Source: Pseudomonas luteola NBRC 103146
GTDB lineage: Bacteria > Pseudomonadota > Gammaproteobacteria > Pseudomonadales > Pseudomonadaceae
Assembly (NCBI RefSeq): GCF_002091675.1
Contig: NZ_BDAE01000005.1
Coordinates: forward strand, 124,001 to 188,000
Direction: 5' to 3'
DNA length: 64,000 nt
Of the stretch, positions 38,935 to 47,868 are shown piece by piece. The stretch's first letter is position 1. Each line of letters begins with the position of its first letter. Both the position numbers and the translations under genes were made by a program. The notes beneath the pieces are model-generated. The model was not told the origin of the DNA and ran no database searches. It saw only the letters and a program-made list of their open reading frames with translations.

Positions 38935-40374
38935 TCAGGCCTCTGCGCTCTGCGGGCTCTTTTCCGGCTCCTCGACGCGATGCGAAGGCGCCTTGCGGTC
39001 AGGATTGCCCGGAAGCTGCCCGAAAATTGCGGCAGCCAGAATAGAGAGCAGCCCAACGCTGAGGTAGGTGGCATGGAAGGCGGACAGCACATCGGTATCG
39101 GCGTAATCATCCTTGAACCCACCCAGCAAGGCAGCGGCGCAGGCGACGCCAAAGCTCATCGACAGCTGCATGACCACGGACAGAAGACTGTTGCCGCTAC
39201 TGGCCTGCTCATCGCGTAGATCGATCAGCGTCACGGTGTTCATGGCGGTGAACTGCATCGAGTTGACGGCGCCCAGAAGACCCAGGTGAATCAGCAATAG
39301 TGGATAAGGCGTCTCCGTGGTGATCAGGCTCAGGCTGGCGATCATGCAGCCCAGTAAAATGGTGTTTCCGATCAGTAATCGGCGATAGCCCAGGCGGTCG
39401 ATGATCGGCTTGGCGATGGGCTTGACCAGCATTGCCGACAGCGCAAGCGGAATCATGGTCATACCTGCCTTGGCCGGTGGAAAATTCATGCCCACTTGAA
39501 GCAGCAGAGGCGTCAGAAAGGGCAGCGCGCCACTGCCCAGGCGGGCAAACAGATTACCGAATATGCCAACGGCAAAACTGCGGGTGCGGAACAGTTGCGG
39601 CGAGAAGAGCGGACGCTCGATACGTAAGGCTCGCAGCCAGTAGGCGATCATGCAGGCGAGGCCGCCCACCAGCAGCAGAACCACCCGGGCATGGGGCATA
39701 TGAAGCTCGCCCAAACCCTCCAGGGCAACCGATATCAGGATCATTGCCGCGCCAAACAGCAGAAATCCAAACCCGTCGAAGCGCATGGGAATGGGGCTGC
39801 GCAGGTCAGGCATCAGTTTTGAGGTGACATAACAGCCCAACAAGCCTACCGGCAGGTTGATCAGAAAGATCCAGTGCCAGGAGGTTGCTTCCACTAGCCA
39901 GCCGCCTAGGGTAGGGCCGGTCAGCGGGCCGATCAGACCCGGCACGGTGACGAAGCTGAGTATTCGCACCAGTTCGGTACGAGGATAAGCCCGCAGGATG
40001 ACGAGCCGCCCGACTGGCAGCATCAGCGAACCACCCAGACCTTGAATGACGCGGGCGGCGATCAACAAGGGGAGCGAGGGAGACAGCGCACATAACAGTG
40101 AGCCAAAAGTGAACAAGGCGATGGCACTGAAAAAGACCCGCCGTGTTCCGAAGCGATCGGCAATCCAGCCTGAGGCCGGAATCAGCAGCGCGACCGTCAG
40201 CATGTAGGCGATCACGACGCCCTGCATGCGCAACGGATCTTCATTGAGATCATGTGCCATGCTGGGAAGTGCAGTATTGAGGATCGTGGCGTCGAGCGAT
40301 TGCATGAAGAATGCAATGGCAACCAGCCAGGGCAAATAGCGAGCGGTACGGGCATCGAGTAGCGAAGCGGACAT
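38935..40374 (-). CDS. MFS drug exporter, DHA2 family (MdtD-like)
   Basis: Inner-membrane carrier of 479 residues with about 14 hydrophobic segments of the DHA2 group. It carries family motifs FMQSLDATILNTALPSMA, WIADRFGTRR and the motif C region PGLIGPLTGPTLGGWL. The ending and length resemble MdtD/YegB. ATG 40374 follows AAGGAAG by eleven bases. A TTG nine codons earlier is an alternative. No periplasmic adaptor gene is adjacent, so it probably works alone. Confidence 0.88.
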   Translation of the reverse strand: MSASLLDARTARYLPWLVAIAFFMQSLDATILNTALPSMAHDLNEDPLRMQGVVIAYMLTVALLIPASGWIADRFGTRRVFFSAIALFTFGSLLCALSPSLPLLIAARVIQGLGGSLMLPVGRLVILRAYPRTELVRILSFVTVPGLIGPLTGPTLGGWLVEATSWHWIFLINLPVGLLGCYVTSKLMPDLRSPIPMRFDGFGFLLFGAAMILISVALEGLGELHMPHARVVLLLVGGLACMIAYWLRALRIERPLFSPQLFRTRSFAVGIFGNLFARLGSGALPFLTPLLLQVGMNFPPAKAGMTMIPLALSAMLVKPIAKPIIDRLGYRRLLIGNTILLGCMIASLSLITTETPYPLLLIHLGLLGAVNSMQFTAMNTVTLIDLRDEQASSGNSLLSVVMQLSMSFGVACAAALLGGFKDDYADTDVLSAFHATYLSVGLLSILAAAIFGQLPGNPDRKAPSHRVEEPEKSPQSAEA

Positions 40375-40463
40375 GAGTGATCGTACTTCCTTTGTGGCCA
40401 AAGGGTTGGAACGCAGGACGCCTCAAGCGTTCTGTTCATGTCGCTAAGGGAAATGCCTGAACA

Positions 40464-40501
40464 CCTGGTGGGCCGCCTGACGATGCAGACGACCCACCAG
40501 G
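40464..40501 (-). terminator. hairpin after gspD
   Basis: CCTGGTGGG / CCCACCAGG with an inner paired arm lies just downstream of the gspD stop. The T tail is weak, so it is a probable end of the secretion operon. Confidence 0.6.
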
Positions 40502-40505
40502 GTTG

Positions 40506-42836
40506 TCAACGGGAGGTGTCGATCTGGCTGACAGGCTTGATGGGACTGATCAACTGTAGTTGCTGACGGTACTCATCCGTAATCTGGCTCGCCTGACTGT
40601 TGCTGGTGATCACACGTGGCGTGATCAGAACGATCAGCTCCGTACGGTTCTTGCTGCGCGTGGTGTTGCCAAAGAGCCAATGCAGGCCTGGAATACGCCC
40701 CAGGTATGGCACGCTGTTGTCGCTTTCCGCGTCGTTCTGCTGGATCAAGCCACCCAACAGGACGGTCTGGCCGCTTTGTACAGCTACCTGGGTCGTGACG
40801 GCGCGTGTCGAAATCGACGGGTTGCCGTTGCTGTCCGTACGGGTTCCGGTATCGCTGCTGACCTGCTGCTGGATATCCATATAGACAAGGCCGCCCGGAT
40901 TGATACGGGGCACAACATCAAGAATGACACCCGTCTGGATGTACTGAACGCTGTTGAAGGTCAGATCGCTCGTTGTGTTGACCGAGGTCTGGCTGATCGG
41001 GATATTGTCACCCACCTGGATCTGGGCTTCCTGGTTGTTCATGACCACCAGCGAGGGTGCAGAAAGCACACGCGTATTGCCGTTGGTCTCGAGTGCATGC
41101 AGTGCAACCTGCAGGTTATTGCTGACAAACGAGTAGAAGAGGGCATCGGTACTGCCGAGTCCTGCGCCGCCTCGTCCCAGCGCGCCTTGGCTACCGGATG
41201 CGTTCACTACACTGTTGGTCACGTTGCCATTCGAGTCGGTGACAGGTGAATTACCGGCCAGCCGCCCCAGGTACCATTGCACACCCAGGCTCAGGCTGCC
41301 GGTCAGGCTGACCTCAAGGATGCGGGTTTCAATCTGGACCTGCATCGGAGGATTGTCCAGGCGGCGAATGGCTGATTGGATCTCGTTCCATTGCGAGGGC
41401 CGTGCACGAATCAGGAGCTGGTTGCTGCTCTTCTGCGCAGTGATCCGGACGCCTGTATCGTTATTGCCGTTCTGATTGTTGGTACTGCTTGAGCTGCTGT
41501 CTTCACTGTCGTTGTCCGAGCCAGTACCCGTGCCGTTTCCACGAGTGCTACCCAAACCGCCGCCCGTGCCGTTGTTGCCTCCGATACCGCTGTTGCTGTT
41601 CAGGCCGCCACCAATACCGTTGCTCAGGCCCTGGCTGCTACCGATGGTGTTGCCACCCGTACTGTTGCCGCCGATACCGTTGCCAAAGCCATTGCTGGTC
41701 GACAGGGTGGTGGTACGCAAACCCGGCGCGACTTTGGCTTCCGGCTCTTCATTAACGGCCTCGTTGCTATAGATCTGACGCAGATACCGCGAGAGGTCGG
41801 TCGCTTTCATGTTGCGTACGTCGTACACATACATCTGCGGCTCGTTGCCGCCGCCCTTATCGATGGTCTCGATCCACTGACGAACTTCGTTCAGATATTC
41901 AGGCTGTGAAGAAATGGCCACCACCGCATTGGTGCGTTCGATCGGCAGGAAGCGGAGCATACCGGCCAGCGGGGTGCCGCTCTGCGGGCCGAACAGGCGA
42001 TCCAGCTCCGGCATCAGCTCTGCCACACTGGCGCGCTGCAGGCCGAAGACGCCGATCGACATGCCCTTCAACCAGTTCACATCAAAGGTACTGATGGTTC
42101 GCTGGTAATTGGCAAGCTCGTCGGGCGTACCGGCCAGCGCGATGACATTGCGCGAGGGGTCCACCAGCAGGAAAGCATTTTCACGGGCAAAGGGCTTGAG
42201 CAGCTTCTGCATTTCCGTGGCGGAGATGTAGTCCAGCTGGAACAGGCGGGCAGACAGGCCACTGCCTGGCTCCGGCATCTGTAACGCCGGTACCATGCGG
42301 CCTGCCACGGCCTGGTTGGCTGGTACAACCATGTAGCGATCGCCTTCACGCACCAGGGCGTTATTGGTCCAGGATAGCAACGTCTCCAGGATCGACAGGG
42401 CTTCAGTCTTTGCAACGGGCTTGGACGTGGAGAAAGTGACCTCACCCTTTACGTCCTGCGCGATGGTGTAGTTCACCTGAAGCAGATCGCCCAGGATACT
42501 GTTGATCACTGCTCGAATCGGCTGGTTGTTGAAGTTGAATACTACACCGCCGTCCGGCGCGGCTGACGGCTTGGCGGCAGGTGTCACTCGACTGTTGATG
42601 AAGCGGTTATCACCACGAATGATCTGACTGCGGGCCGGTGTACGGGGGTTATCGCCCGTTTCGGCCGAGCTGGGAACATTGGGCGAGGGCTCTCTTACCA
42701 AGGGGCGTTGGCTGCCTGTTCCGGCCAGACCTTCACGCAGCAGGGCATCGTCTTGCTGCGTATCGGTGGCCGGTGAGATACAACCTGCCAGCAAGGTGGC
42801 GGTGGCCATGCAGGCCAAGGGGTAACGCAAGGTCAC
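40506..42836 (-). CDS. gspD: type II secretion secretin GspD (Xps-type)
   Basis: Outer-membrane pore of the secretion system, 776 residues. Lipoprotein-type signal with Cys19 in LLAGC, N0-N2 domains (about 95-330), an N3 domain split by a Gly/Asn/Ser-rich insert (381-461), then the secretin beta-barrel (about 495-745, with VQIETRILEV and GLVYMDIQQQVS). GTG 42836 is preceded by AGGAG at ten bases. Being last in the operon, after gspN, is the Xanthomonas xps arrangement. The lipid anchor may help outer-membrane targeting without a separate pilotin gene here. Secretins form large multimers. Confidence 0.93.
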   Translation of the reverse strand: MTLRYPLACMATATLLAGCISPATDTQQDDALLREGLAGTGSQRPLVREPSPNVPSSAETGDNPRTPARSQIIRGDNRFINSRVTPAAKPSAAPDGGVVFNFNNQPIRAVINSILGDLLQVNYTIAQDVKGEVTFSTSKPVAKTEALSILETLLSWTNNALVREGDRYMVVPANQAVAGRMVPALQMPEPGSGLSARLFQLDYISATEMQKLLKPFARENAFLLVDPSRNVIALAGTPDELANYQRTISTFDVNWLKGMSIGVFGLQRASVAELMPELDRLFGPQSGTPLAGMLRFLPIERTNAVVAISSQPEYLNEVRQWIETIDKGGGNEPQMYVYDVRNMKATDLSRYLRQIYSNEAVNEEPEAKVAPGLRTTTLSTSNGFGNGIGGNSTGGNTIGSSQGLSNGIGGGLNSNSGIGGNNGTGGGLGSTRGNGTGTGSDNDSEDSSSSSTNNQNGNNDTGVRITAQKSSNQLLIRARPSQWNEIQSAIRRLDNPPMQVQIETRILEVSLTGSLSLGVQWYLGRLAGNSPVTDSNGNVTNSVVNASGSQGALGRGGAGLGSTDALFYSFVSNNLQVALHALETNGNTRVLSAPSLVVMNNQEAQIQVGDNIPISQTSVNTTSDLTFNSVQYIQTGVILDVVPRINPGGLVYMDIQQQVSSDTGTRTDSNGNPSISTRAVTTQVAVQSGQTVLLGGLIQQNDAESDNSVPYLGRIPGLHWLFGNTTRSKNRTELIVLITPRVITSNSQASQITDEYRQQLQLISPIKPVSQIDTSR

Positions 42837-42896
42837 GATTGTAGTGCTCCTGATAATAGGGGGCGGCCGCGTCGGCCACTGAATCCGGGTTCCGTA

Positions 42897-43469
42897 TCAA
42901 TCTTCGCTATCGGAATCGTCATCCTCTTCCGGGGACGTTTCCGTGGTAGAGCTGGGCGCCTCGGCGGCTGGGGCCGACACGCCGTCAAGAGGTGCCTTTT
43001 CGATCACGAGCGGCAAGCTTTGCTGACGATCACCGGAGACAAATACCGCCTTGTTGGCAGCCACGGACTCTAGCTTCCAGCCGTTGGGTAGTGCCTTGCC
43101 TCGGGTAACGCTGAGCGCCTTGCCTGAGTTGTCCTTGAGCAGGGCCAGCTGCAGCGAGTCGGTCAGGATAATGCCGGTCAGCACATAGCCAGTAAGGTAA
43201 GTCGGCTGACCCGGCGCGGCCATTTTCTGATCAGACTGGCGGTCCGGGCTGAACAAGGGCTGCTGCCAGGTATTGGCATAGGCATCAAGAGGCGGTGCGT
43301 TCGGCAGCTCCGGCGACCTGACGGTTGCAGGTGAGTGCTGTGCTTCAAGAGGAGGCAGCCATTGTACGTTACGGCCAATGCCCAGCGCGAACATGACCAG
43401 AAGCGCGGCCGATAGTCCCGTAATCAGGACGAGCCAGGGGGTGAGGCGACGCTGATCAGCGGCGTTCAT
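42897..43469 (-). CDS. gspN: GspC-like type II secretion protein (GspN/XpsN)
   Basis: 190 residues: one N-terminal membrane helix (about 12-31), a Pro-rich stretch, a small homology-region domain (YVLTGIILTDSLQLALLKDNSG with GKALPNGWKLESVA, about 93-150), and an acidic Ser/Asp-rich tail. The central domain resembles the GspC homology region that contacts secretin N0, but the PDZ or coiled-coil C-terminus of classical GspC is missing. Occupying the slot between gspM and gspD, it matches XpsN, which substitutes for GspC. The ATG overlaps the gspM stop by four bases. Confidence 0.8.
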   Translation of the reverse strand: MNAADQRRLTPWLVLITGLSAALLVMFALGIGRNVQWLPPLEAQHSPATVRSPELPNAPPLDAYANTWQQPLFSPDRQSDQKMAAPGQPTYLTGYVLTGIILTDSLQLALLKDNSGKALSVTRGKALPNGWKLESVAANKAVFVSGDRQQSLPLVIEKAPLDGVSAPAAEAPSSTTETSPEEDDDSDSED

Positions 43470-44098
43470 GTCGGGTCATCCGAGTCCGTGTTTTCGTTAT
43501 CGTCCATACCGGCTTTACGCTGCATGTAGCCAGTGACAAGCATCTGGACTTCAAGCCTGCCGGCACCACCCTTGGGCGGCGCATCCTCATGACGCTCGAC
43601 GCGCAGCTCCTCTACGAAAAGGAAAGGGCGATCGTTTTCAATGTCGTACAGGATGGCTTCCAGCGGCTCGATGGCGCAGCTGAGGTTAAAGCTGACCTTG
43701 ACCTGGGCATAGGGCTCATCGCCAGGGTTGCCGGCGATGGGCGTGCGGTTGAGCAATTCACAGCCGGCGCCGTCCAGCTTGTGCGGCTCGATCAGTTCAG
43801 CCGTATGTTGCATCAGGTTGGCTGCTACGGCGCTGGGGTCGTCACCGGGCAGCAGGCTGTCACTTCCAGCGTTTCGCTCCTGTGCGGTTTCGAGCTGGCG
43901 CTGCAAGGGTTCACGCTGGGCCTGCAGCGCGGCATACCGGCGCTGGGTCTGACGGAGCTGCTCCATTTCGTCGTTCATGGCCTGCTGGGGCGCGACGAAC
44001 CACCATTCCAGACAAATCCAGTACAGCACATACAACGCGAACGCCAGAACGGCCAGCGCGGCGATGCGACTTTCACGGGGTGTCAGTGACCGGCGCAT
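43466..44098 (-). CDS. gspM: type II secretion inner-membrane protein GspM
   Basis: 210 residues from ATG 44098. One membrane helix near residues 11-31 is followed by a coiled-coil stretch (QQAMNDEMEQLRQTQRRYAAL) and a periplasmic ferredoxin-like region. It stabilises GspL in the assembly platform. A longer frame to 44191 has no resemblance to the family. It overlaps gspL by 26 bases and gspN by four, consistent with one polycistronic mRNA. Confidence 0.87.
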   Translation of the reverse strand: MRRSLTPRESRIAALAVLAFALYVLYWICLEWWFVAPQQAMNDEMEQLRQTQRRYAALQAQREPLQRQLETAQERNAGSDSLLPGDDPSAVAANLMQHTAELIEPHKLDGAGCELLNRTPIAGNPGDEPYAQVKVSFNLSCAIEPLEAILYDIENDRPFLFVEELRVERHEDAPPKGGAGRLEVQMLVTGYMQRKAGMDDNENTDSDDPT

Positions 44099-45176
44099 TG
44101 CTGGCTTCCTCCCGACGCAGGTGGGCGAGCAGGTAGAAGCGCTCTTTCTTGGTGTTTTCGTCTGGCTGGATGACGCCTTGGAACTGCGCACCGGTAAGCG
44201 AGTGACAATTTTTCATCTCGCCAATCAAGGCGCCAGCCTTCTGGCTCTGGCCGGCCAGATTGACCTGTCCGTCTCCTTCAACGGACAGCTCCGTCAGCCA
44301 AGTGTCTTTGGGCAGGCACTGAGTCAGCTCGCTAAGCATCACGCTCAGCGGCGGAGTACCCGCCTTACGCTCCGTCAGGTAGCGAGTAGCGCCCAGGCCA
44401 TTCTGTATCTGCTGGCGCAGGCTTTCGATCTCCTGGGCGCCGGCACGAAGCTGGCTGACCTCATGACGCATGGCTTCGAGCGCAACGGCGCGGTTATACA
44501 ACCAGACCTGCATGGCTGCGAATGTCAAAGCGATAGCCAGGACTGCAAGACCAATGTTCAGCTGACGCCTCGGATTCTTGCGAAGCTGACGGCGTTCGGA
44601 TGGCAACAGGTTAATACCCAGGCGCCCCCCTTCAGGCTGTTGCACATCGATCTCGTCGGGACGAATGCCCTGCGCCTGCAGGCGCTCCAGTAATGGGTCG
44701 AGGCGATCCTTCAGTACGGTGGCAACCGTCACACGGAGCGGCTGCTTGGGCTGGCTTGGCCAGCGGCGGACCGCATAATAGACCTGACTGGCCTTAAAAG
44801 GGGTATGGCGATCCATCTCGAAGGCGACAGCCGCCATGACGTCCTGGGCTGCGCCAGCAGGTAGATTGATAGTTCTGACCAGCGCCTGCCGAGGCGATAA
44901 CAGCAGAACGCAGCGTTCTGTACCCAGCGAATCGGCGCTGGTTAATGGATGCTCGCCCTCCGCCGAGTGAAGCCAGGCTTCTTCATTGTCCCAGCGGATG
45001 ATCTGTTCATGTTCGCTTCGCTCGAACAGGCTGCGTAGGCGAGAGGGCAGGCAGGCCCGAAGTTCGGTAAACCACCAGTTGAAGAAGCGGGGGAATACGG
45101 AGGCGTGCCATTGCGCCTGAAAGGCATTCACGGCAGGGCGCAGGCTATTGGGCCATTCCAGTCGAATTGTTTTCAT
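44073..45176 (-). CDS. gspL: type II secretion inner-membrane protein GspL
   Basis: 367 residues: a cytoplasmic actin-like domain (about 1-200) that binds the GspE ATPase, a membrane helix at 207-228, and a periplasmic PilN-like domain ending in QFQGVIQPDENTKKERF. The C-terminal half resembles PilN. It overlaps gspK by four bases (start inside stop) and is the membrane anchor for GspE. Confidence 0.87.
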   Translation of the reverse strand: MKTIRLEWPNSLRPAVNAFQAQWHASVFPRFFNWWFTELRACLPSRLRSLFERSEHEQIIRWDNEEAWLHSAEGEHPLTSADSLGTERCVLLLSPRQALVRTINLPAGAAQDVMAAVAFEMDRHTPFKASQVYYAVRRWPSQPKQPLRVTVATVLKDRLDPLLERLQAQGIRPDEIDVQQPEGGRLGINLLPSERRQLRKNPRRQLNIGLAVLAIALTFAAMQVWLYNRAVALEAMRHEVSQLRAGAQEIESLRQQIQNGLGATRYLTERKAGTPPLSVMLSELTQCLPKDTWLTELSVEGDGQVNLAGQSQKAGALIGEMKNCHSLTGAQFQGVIQPDENTKKERFYLLAHLRREEASNAPVTDTP

Positions 45177-45901
45177 TCTTGCCAGCGCAGCACGCGGTAA
45201 GGTTGCATGTTGCTATCCGTTGGGTTGAGTAAAAGGGTCACGTTCAAGGCAGAGCGGAAACCATTGTCCAGTTCAGCCTGGCTATACACACTCAATACCT
45301 GCCCTGGATCTTCTCCCTCCAGGGAAATGATGTTCTTCTGGCCCATGGCTTGGCGTATGGGTGGCGCTGCAAAGCTCACAACCGGCTGATCGTACCCGCT
45401 CCAGACGGTGATGTAGGGCTCCAGGCGAGTAAACATCGCATTGTCCATGCCGGGGAGTTGAATCAATTCCTCCAAGGTTCGCATGGGCGTCGGATCCGTC
45501 CCGTTCTGACGGGCTTGCAAGGCTGCCGCGACTTGCTTCGCTTGTCCAGCCGGAACGCCCAACGCAGTCGCCACTTTGATGAACAAGGCGGATGAGGTGC
45601 TGTTAAGATCCAGCTTTCCCAGCTCGCTGCGCACTTGAATGGTCAGGCGCATTCGGTCGAATTCGAGTTGATAGGGGCGGCCATCCGCAACCCAGCGCTG
45701 CTCTCGTTGAAGGCCTGTCAGATGCTGGACAGCCAGGGCCAGACCTGCTTCCGCCGCAAGATGCGCCCTGGCATCCTGAAGCTGATGGACGCTCTGTTTG
45801 TTTTCCAGGCGTACTGCGGTTACGACGCCGGCCATGACCAGACTGAGCAGTGCCAGTGCCCATAGCGTAATGAGCAGCGCTACCCCGTGCTGCCGCTTCA
45901 C
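45173..45901 (-). CDS. gspK: minor pseudopilin GspK, short form
   Basis: 242 residues. The prepilin-like start RQHGVALLITLWALALLSLVMAG lacks Glu at +5, as is usual for GspK. The large alpha-helical insert typical of the family is reduced, since GspK is generally over 300 residues. A helix-hairpin-helix-like region (TLEELIQLPGMDNAMFTRLEPYITV) is kept. It is part of the tip complex with GspI and GspJ. ATGA overlap with gspJ. Confidence 0.82.
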   Translation of the reverse strand: MKRQHGVALLITLWALALLSLVMAGVVTAVRLENKQSVHQLQDARAHLAAEAGLALAVQHLTGLQREQRWVADGRPYQLEFDRMRLTIQVRSELGKLDLNSTSSALFIKVATALGVPAGQAKQVAAALQARQNGTDPTPMRTLEELIQLPGMDNAMFTRLEPYITVWSGYDQPVVSFAAPPIRQAMGQKNIISLEGEDPGQVLSVYSQAELDNGFRSALNVTLLLNPTDSNMQPYRVLRWQE

Positions 45902-46530
45902 TGCAGAGACCCCATGCTGTTTGAGTTGCCCAGGTCGAGGCGTACGGCGACCTGTAGAGGCGGCCAGGCAATGGGGCCATCGGCCGTCAGGTCAACCCTA
46001 ACCCGCTGGGGCAGGTGCTGCGGCCAGGGCCATCGCGGCAGCCAGTCCGTAGGTCGTCCGCTCTGGTCAAGGCCGCTATAGGAAAAGCGCAGGTTTCTGA
46101 CCCGCCGCAACAAACGCTGGGGATCTCCCCAGGATTCAGTGCGGTTGTTTCCAACAATCTTGGCGAAGTCGACCTGTAGCCATTGGTCTCGGCTGTCACC
46201 GGCCAGGCGGAGCGTCTGGACATGAATACCGCCGCCGAGATGTGAAGGCAGCGTTGCGATAAAACGCATCTCCTGTGGCTCGCCGATAAACACCATTCCC
46301 TGCCCGGTGGGGGTGCGCTGGATCGACAGCGGAAGGGCTTGCTGCAGTTCGCGACGTAAAAAATTCTGTGTAGAGCGCAGTTCATCCAGTCGGGCGCTGT
46401 ACTGCTCGCTGCGAGCCAATGTCCGATTGGCGCTGATGAGGGCAGAACCGATCAGGACCAGCAGGATACCCAGCAGGCTGATAGCCAGCAGGACTTCCAG
46501 CAAGGTGAAGCCGCGCATTGAGGCTTTCAT
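45898..46530 (-). CDS. gspJ: minor pseudopilin GspJ
   Basis: 210 residues. Prepilin motif SMRGFTLLEVLLAISLLG with Glu at +5 is followed by the membrane helix and a globular domain. It forms the tip complex with GspI and GspK. It overlaps gspI by four bases. Confidence 0.87.
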   Translation of the reverse strand: MKASMRGFTLLEVLLAISLLGILLVLIGSALISANRTLARSEQYSARLDELRSTQNFLRRELQQALPLSIQRTPTGQGMVFIGEPQEMRFIATLPSHLGGGIHVQTLRLAGDSRDQWLQVDFAKIVGNNRTESWGDPQRLLRRVRNLRFSYSGLDQSGRPTDWLPRWPWPQHLPQRVRVDLTADGPIAWPPLQVAVRLDLGNSNSMGSLQ

Positions 46531-46928
46531 TGCGAGACCTCGGATACACCCTGCAACCTTAATGTGCTGAAGCGCTCCTGATGCCGACCCGCCGTCAATG
46601 ACAAGTCCAGGCGATACAGCTGACTGGTCGTCGCTGTGCCCGCTTTGCTGATATCCAGCTTCCAGCGTGTACCGTCAGGCAATGAACCCTGGCTGGAGCC
46701 TGGCTTCAGAGGATGATGGACCGTGTCGTCCAGTAGCGAGCGGGCTGTCAAGGCCATCTGGGTCGCTCGGCTGTCCTTCAGCAAGGCATGGGTGGCTTGG
46801 CCAATGCCTCCCATCAATACGAAAAAGGTGACGGCGAGCAATGCCACGGCTGCCAGCAATTCCAGCAAGGTAAAGCCACCCTCTGAACGGGGCCTGCGCT
46901 GTCCCGTCACGGGTTTACCTCTTGCCAT
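46527..46928 (-). CDS. gspI: minor pseudopilin GspI
   Basis: 133 residues with prepilin leader EGGFTLLELLAAVALLAV (Glu at +5), hydrophobic helix and a small C-terminal domain. It nucleates the pseudopilus tip. It overlaps gspH by 22 bases and gspJ by four. Confidence 0.85.
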   Translation of the reverse strand: MARGKPVTGQRRPRSEGGFTLLELLAAVALLAVTFFVLMGGIGQATHALLKDSRATQMALTARSLLDDTVHHPLKPGSSQGSLPDGTRWKLDISKAGTATTSQLYRLDLSLTAGRHQERFSTLRLQGVSEVSQ

Positions 46929-47416
46929 TTGACGGTGCCGGTCAGCCAGGCGATATCGACGCGCCAGGCACGTCCATCCTTTTCTAGCCTGACATTTCCA
47001 CCGGTTGAGCTGCCATCTGGAAAGAAGGCGATGGCGGTCCTGCGACCTGTACTCAGGTCAGCCGCTGTGGTTACCCGCATGCGCATGCCCTTGGGCAGCG
47101 ACTGAGGACGCCGGCCGGGTTGTTGGTATCGCTGGTTGGCAAGATCGAAATTCAGTGTGGTGGTCTGGCCGGTTGTGATGGCCTGGGTGCGTACGGCACG
47201 CAGTGCCAGGGTCAGGTCACGACCGGCCTCGCGGGATCGAACACTGTCGAGTCCGCGGGTAACGCCAAAGGAGACCAGGGTCAGACCAATGGCGACCAGG
47301 ATGATGACAACGATCAGCTCAAGAAGTGTAAAGCCGCGCTGCGATGTCCGGCCCTGTAAGCGCATACCGTTCGAGACGGTGCGTAGGGCACGGGTACAGG
47401 AGGGCTGGCGCGGCAT
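46907..47416 (-). CDS. gspH: minor pseudopilin GspH
   Basis: 169 residues from ATG 47416, eight bases after the gspG stop. The prepilin cleavage site is in QRGFTLLELIVVIILVAIG with Glu at +5. The leader before it is long (27 residues) unless the internal ATG 47365 is used, which would give ten. The minor pseudopilin domain follows. Confidence 0.83.
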   Translation of the reverse strand: MPRQPSCTRALRTVSNGMRLQGRTSQRGFTLLELIVVIILVAIGLTLVSFGVTRGLDSVRSREAGRDLTLALRAVRTQAITTGQTTTLNFDLANQRYQQPGRRPQSLPKGMRMRVTTAADLSTGRRTAIAFFPDGSSTGGNVRLEKDGRAWRVDIAWLTGTVKWQEVNP

Positions 47417-47424
47417 GACACTCT

Positions 47425-47850
47425 TTATTCCCAGTTGCCAACGTCGGCGTTGTAGCCTTCGCCGCCTGGCTGTCCGTCCTGACCATAAAAGATCAGGTCA
47501 AACGAACCGTGCTGACCGGGCGAGCGATAACCGAATTCATGGCCGAACGGGTCCTGCAGATCCGAGGGTTTGGCATAAGGACCATTCCAGTTACGGGCGT
47601 TGGCTGGCTTGGTAGTGAGTTGTTGCAGATTCTTGGGCGGTGCGCCGACATCCAGGGCATAGTTTTCGATTTTCATGCTCAGGCTGGCCAGCTGAGCCTT
47701 GCCAGCGCCGTACTTGCCTTTATCGACGTTACCACCGACCTGGCGGACCACAATGGTAGCCACGATACCAAGCAGTACGATGACAGCCAGCATTTCAAGC
47801 AGGGTAAAACCGCCGCTGCGGTGAGGGAGGGAGCGCATTTTTCTAGTCAT
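47425..47850 (-). CDS. gspG: major pseudopilin GspG
   Basis: 141 residues. Prepilin motif SGGFTLLEMLAVIVLLGIVA with Glu at +5, the C-terminal DPFGHEFGYRSPGQHG calcium-site region typical of GspG. It forms the body of the pseudopilus. ATG 47850 is preferred to an in-frame TTG at 47856. It is 18 bases after gspF. Confidence 0.92.
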   Translation of the reverse strand: MTRKMRSLPHRSGGFTLLEMLAVIVLLGIVATIVVRQVGGNVDKGKYGAGKAQLASLSMKIENYALDVGAPPKNLQQLTTKPANARNWNGPYAKPSDLQDPFGHEFGYRSPGQHGSFDLIFYGQDGQPGGEGYNADVGNWE

Positions 47851-47868
47851 AAACAAGGCTCGTTACGG

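Noticed and set aside
41500-41700. Repetitive DNA in gspD considered as a possible repeat array or CRISPR-like element.
   Set aside because: The repeats are short, irregular and in frame with an intact gene; there are no spacers or flanking cas genes.
41476-41772. A Leu/Pro/Val-rich plus-strand frame that looks like a membrane peptide.
   Set aside because: It is the reverse complement of the Gly/Asn/Ser-rich insert of GspD, which produces such repeats by composition alone.
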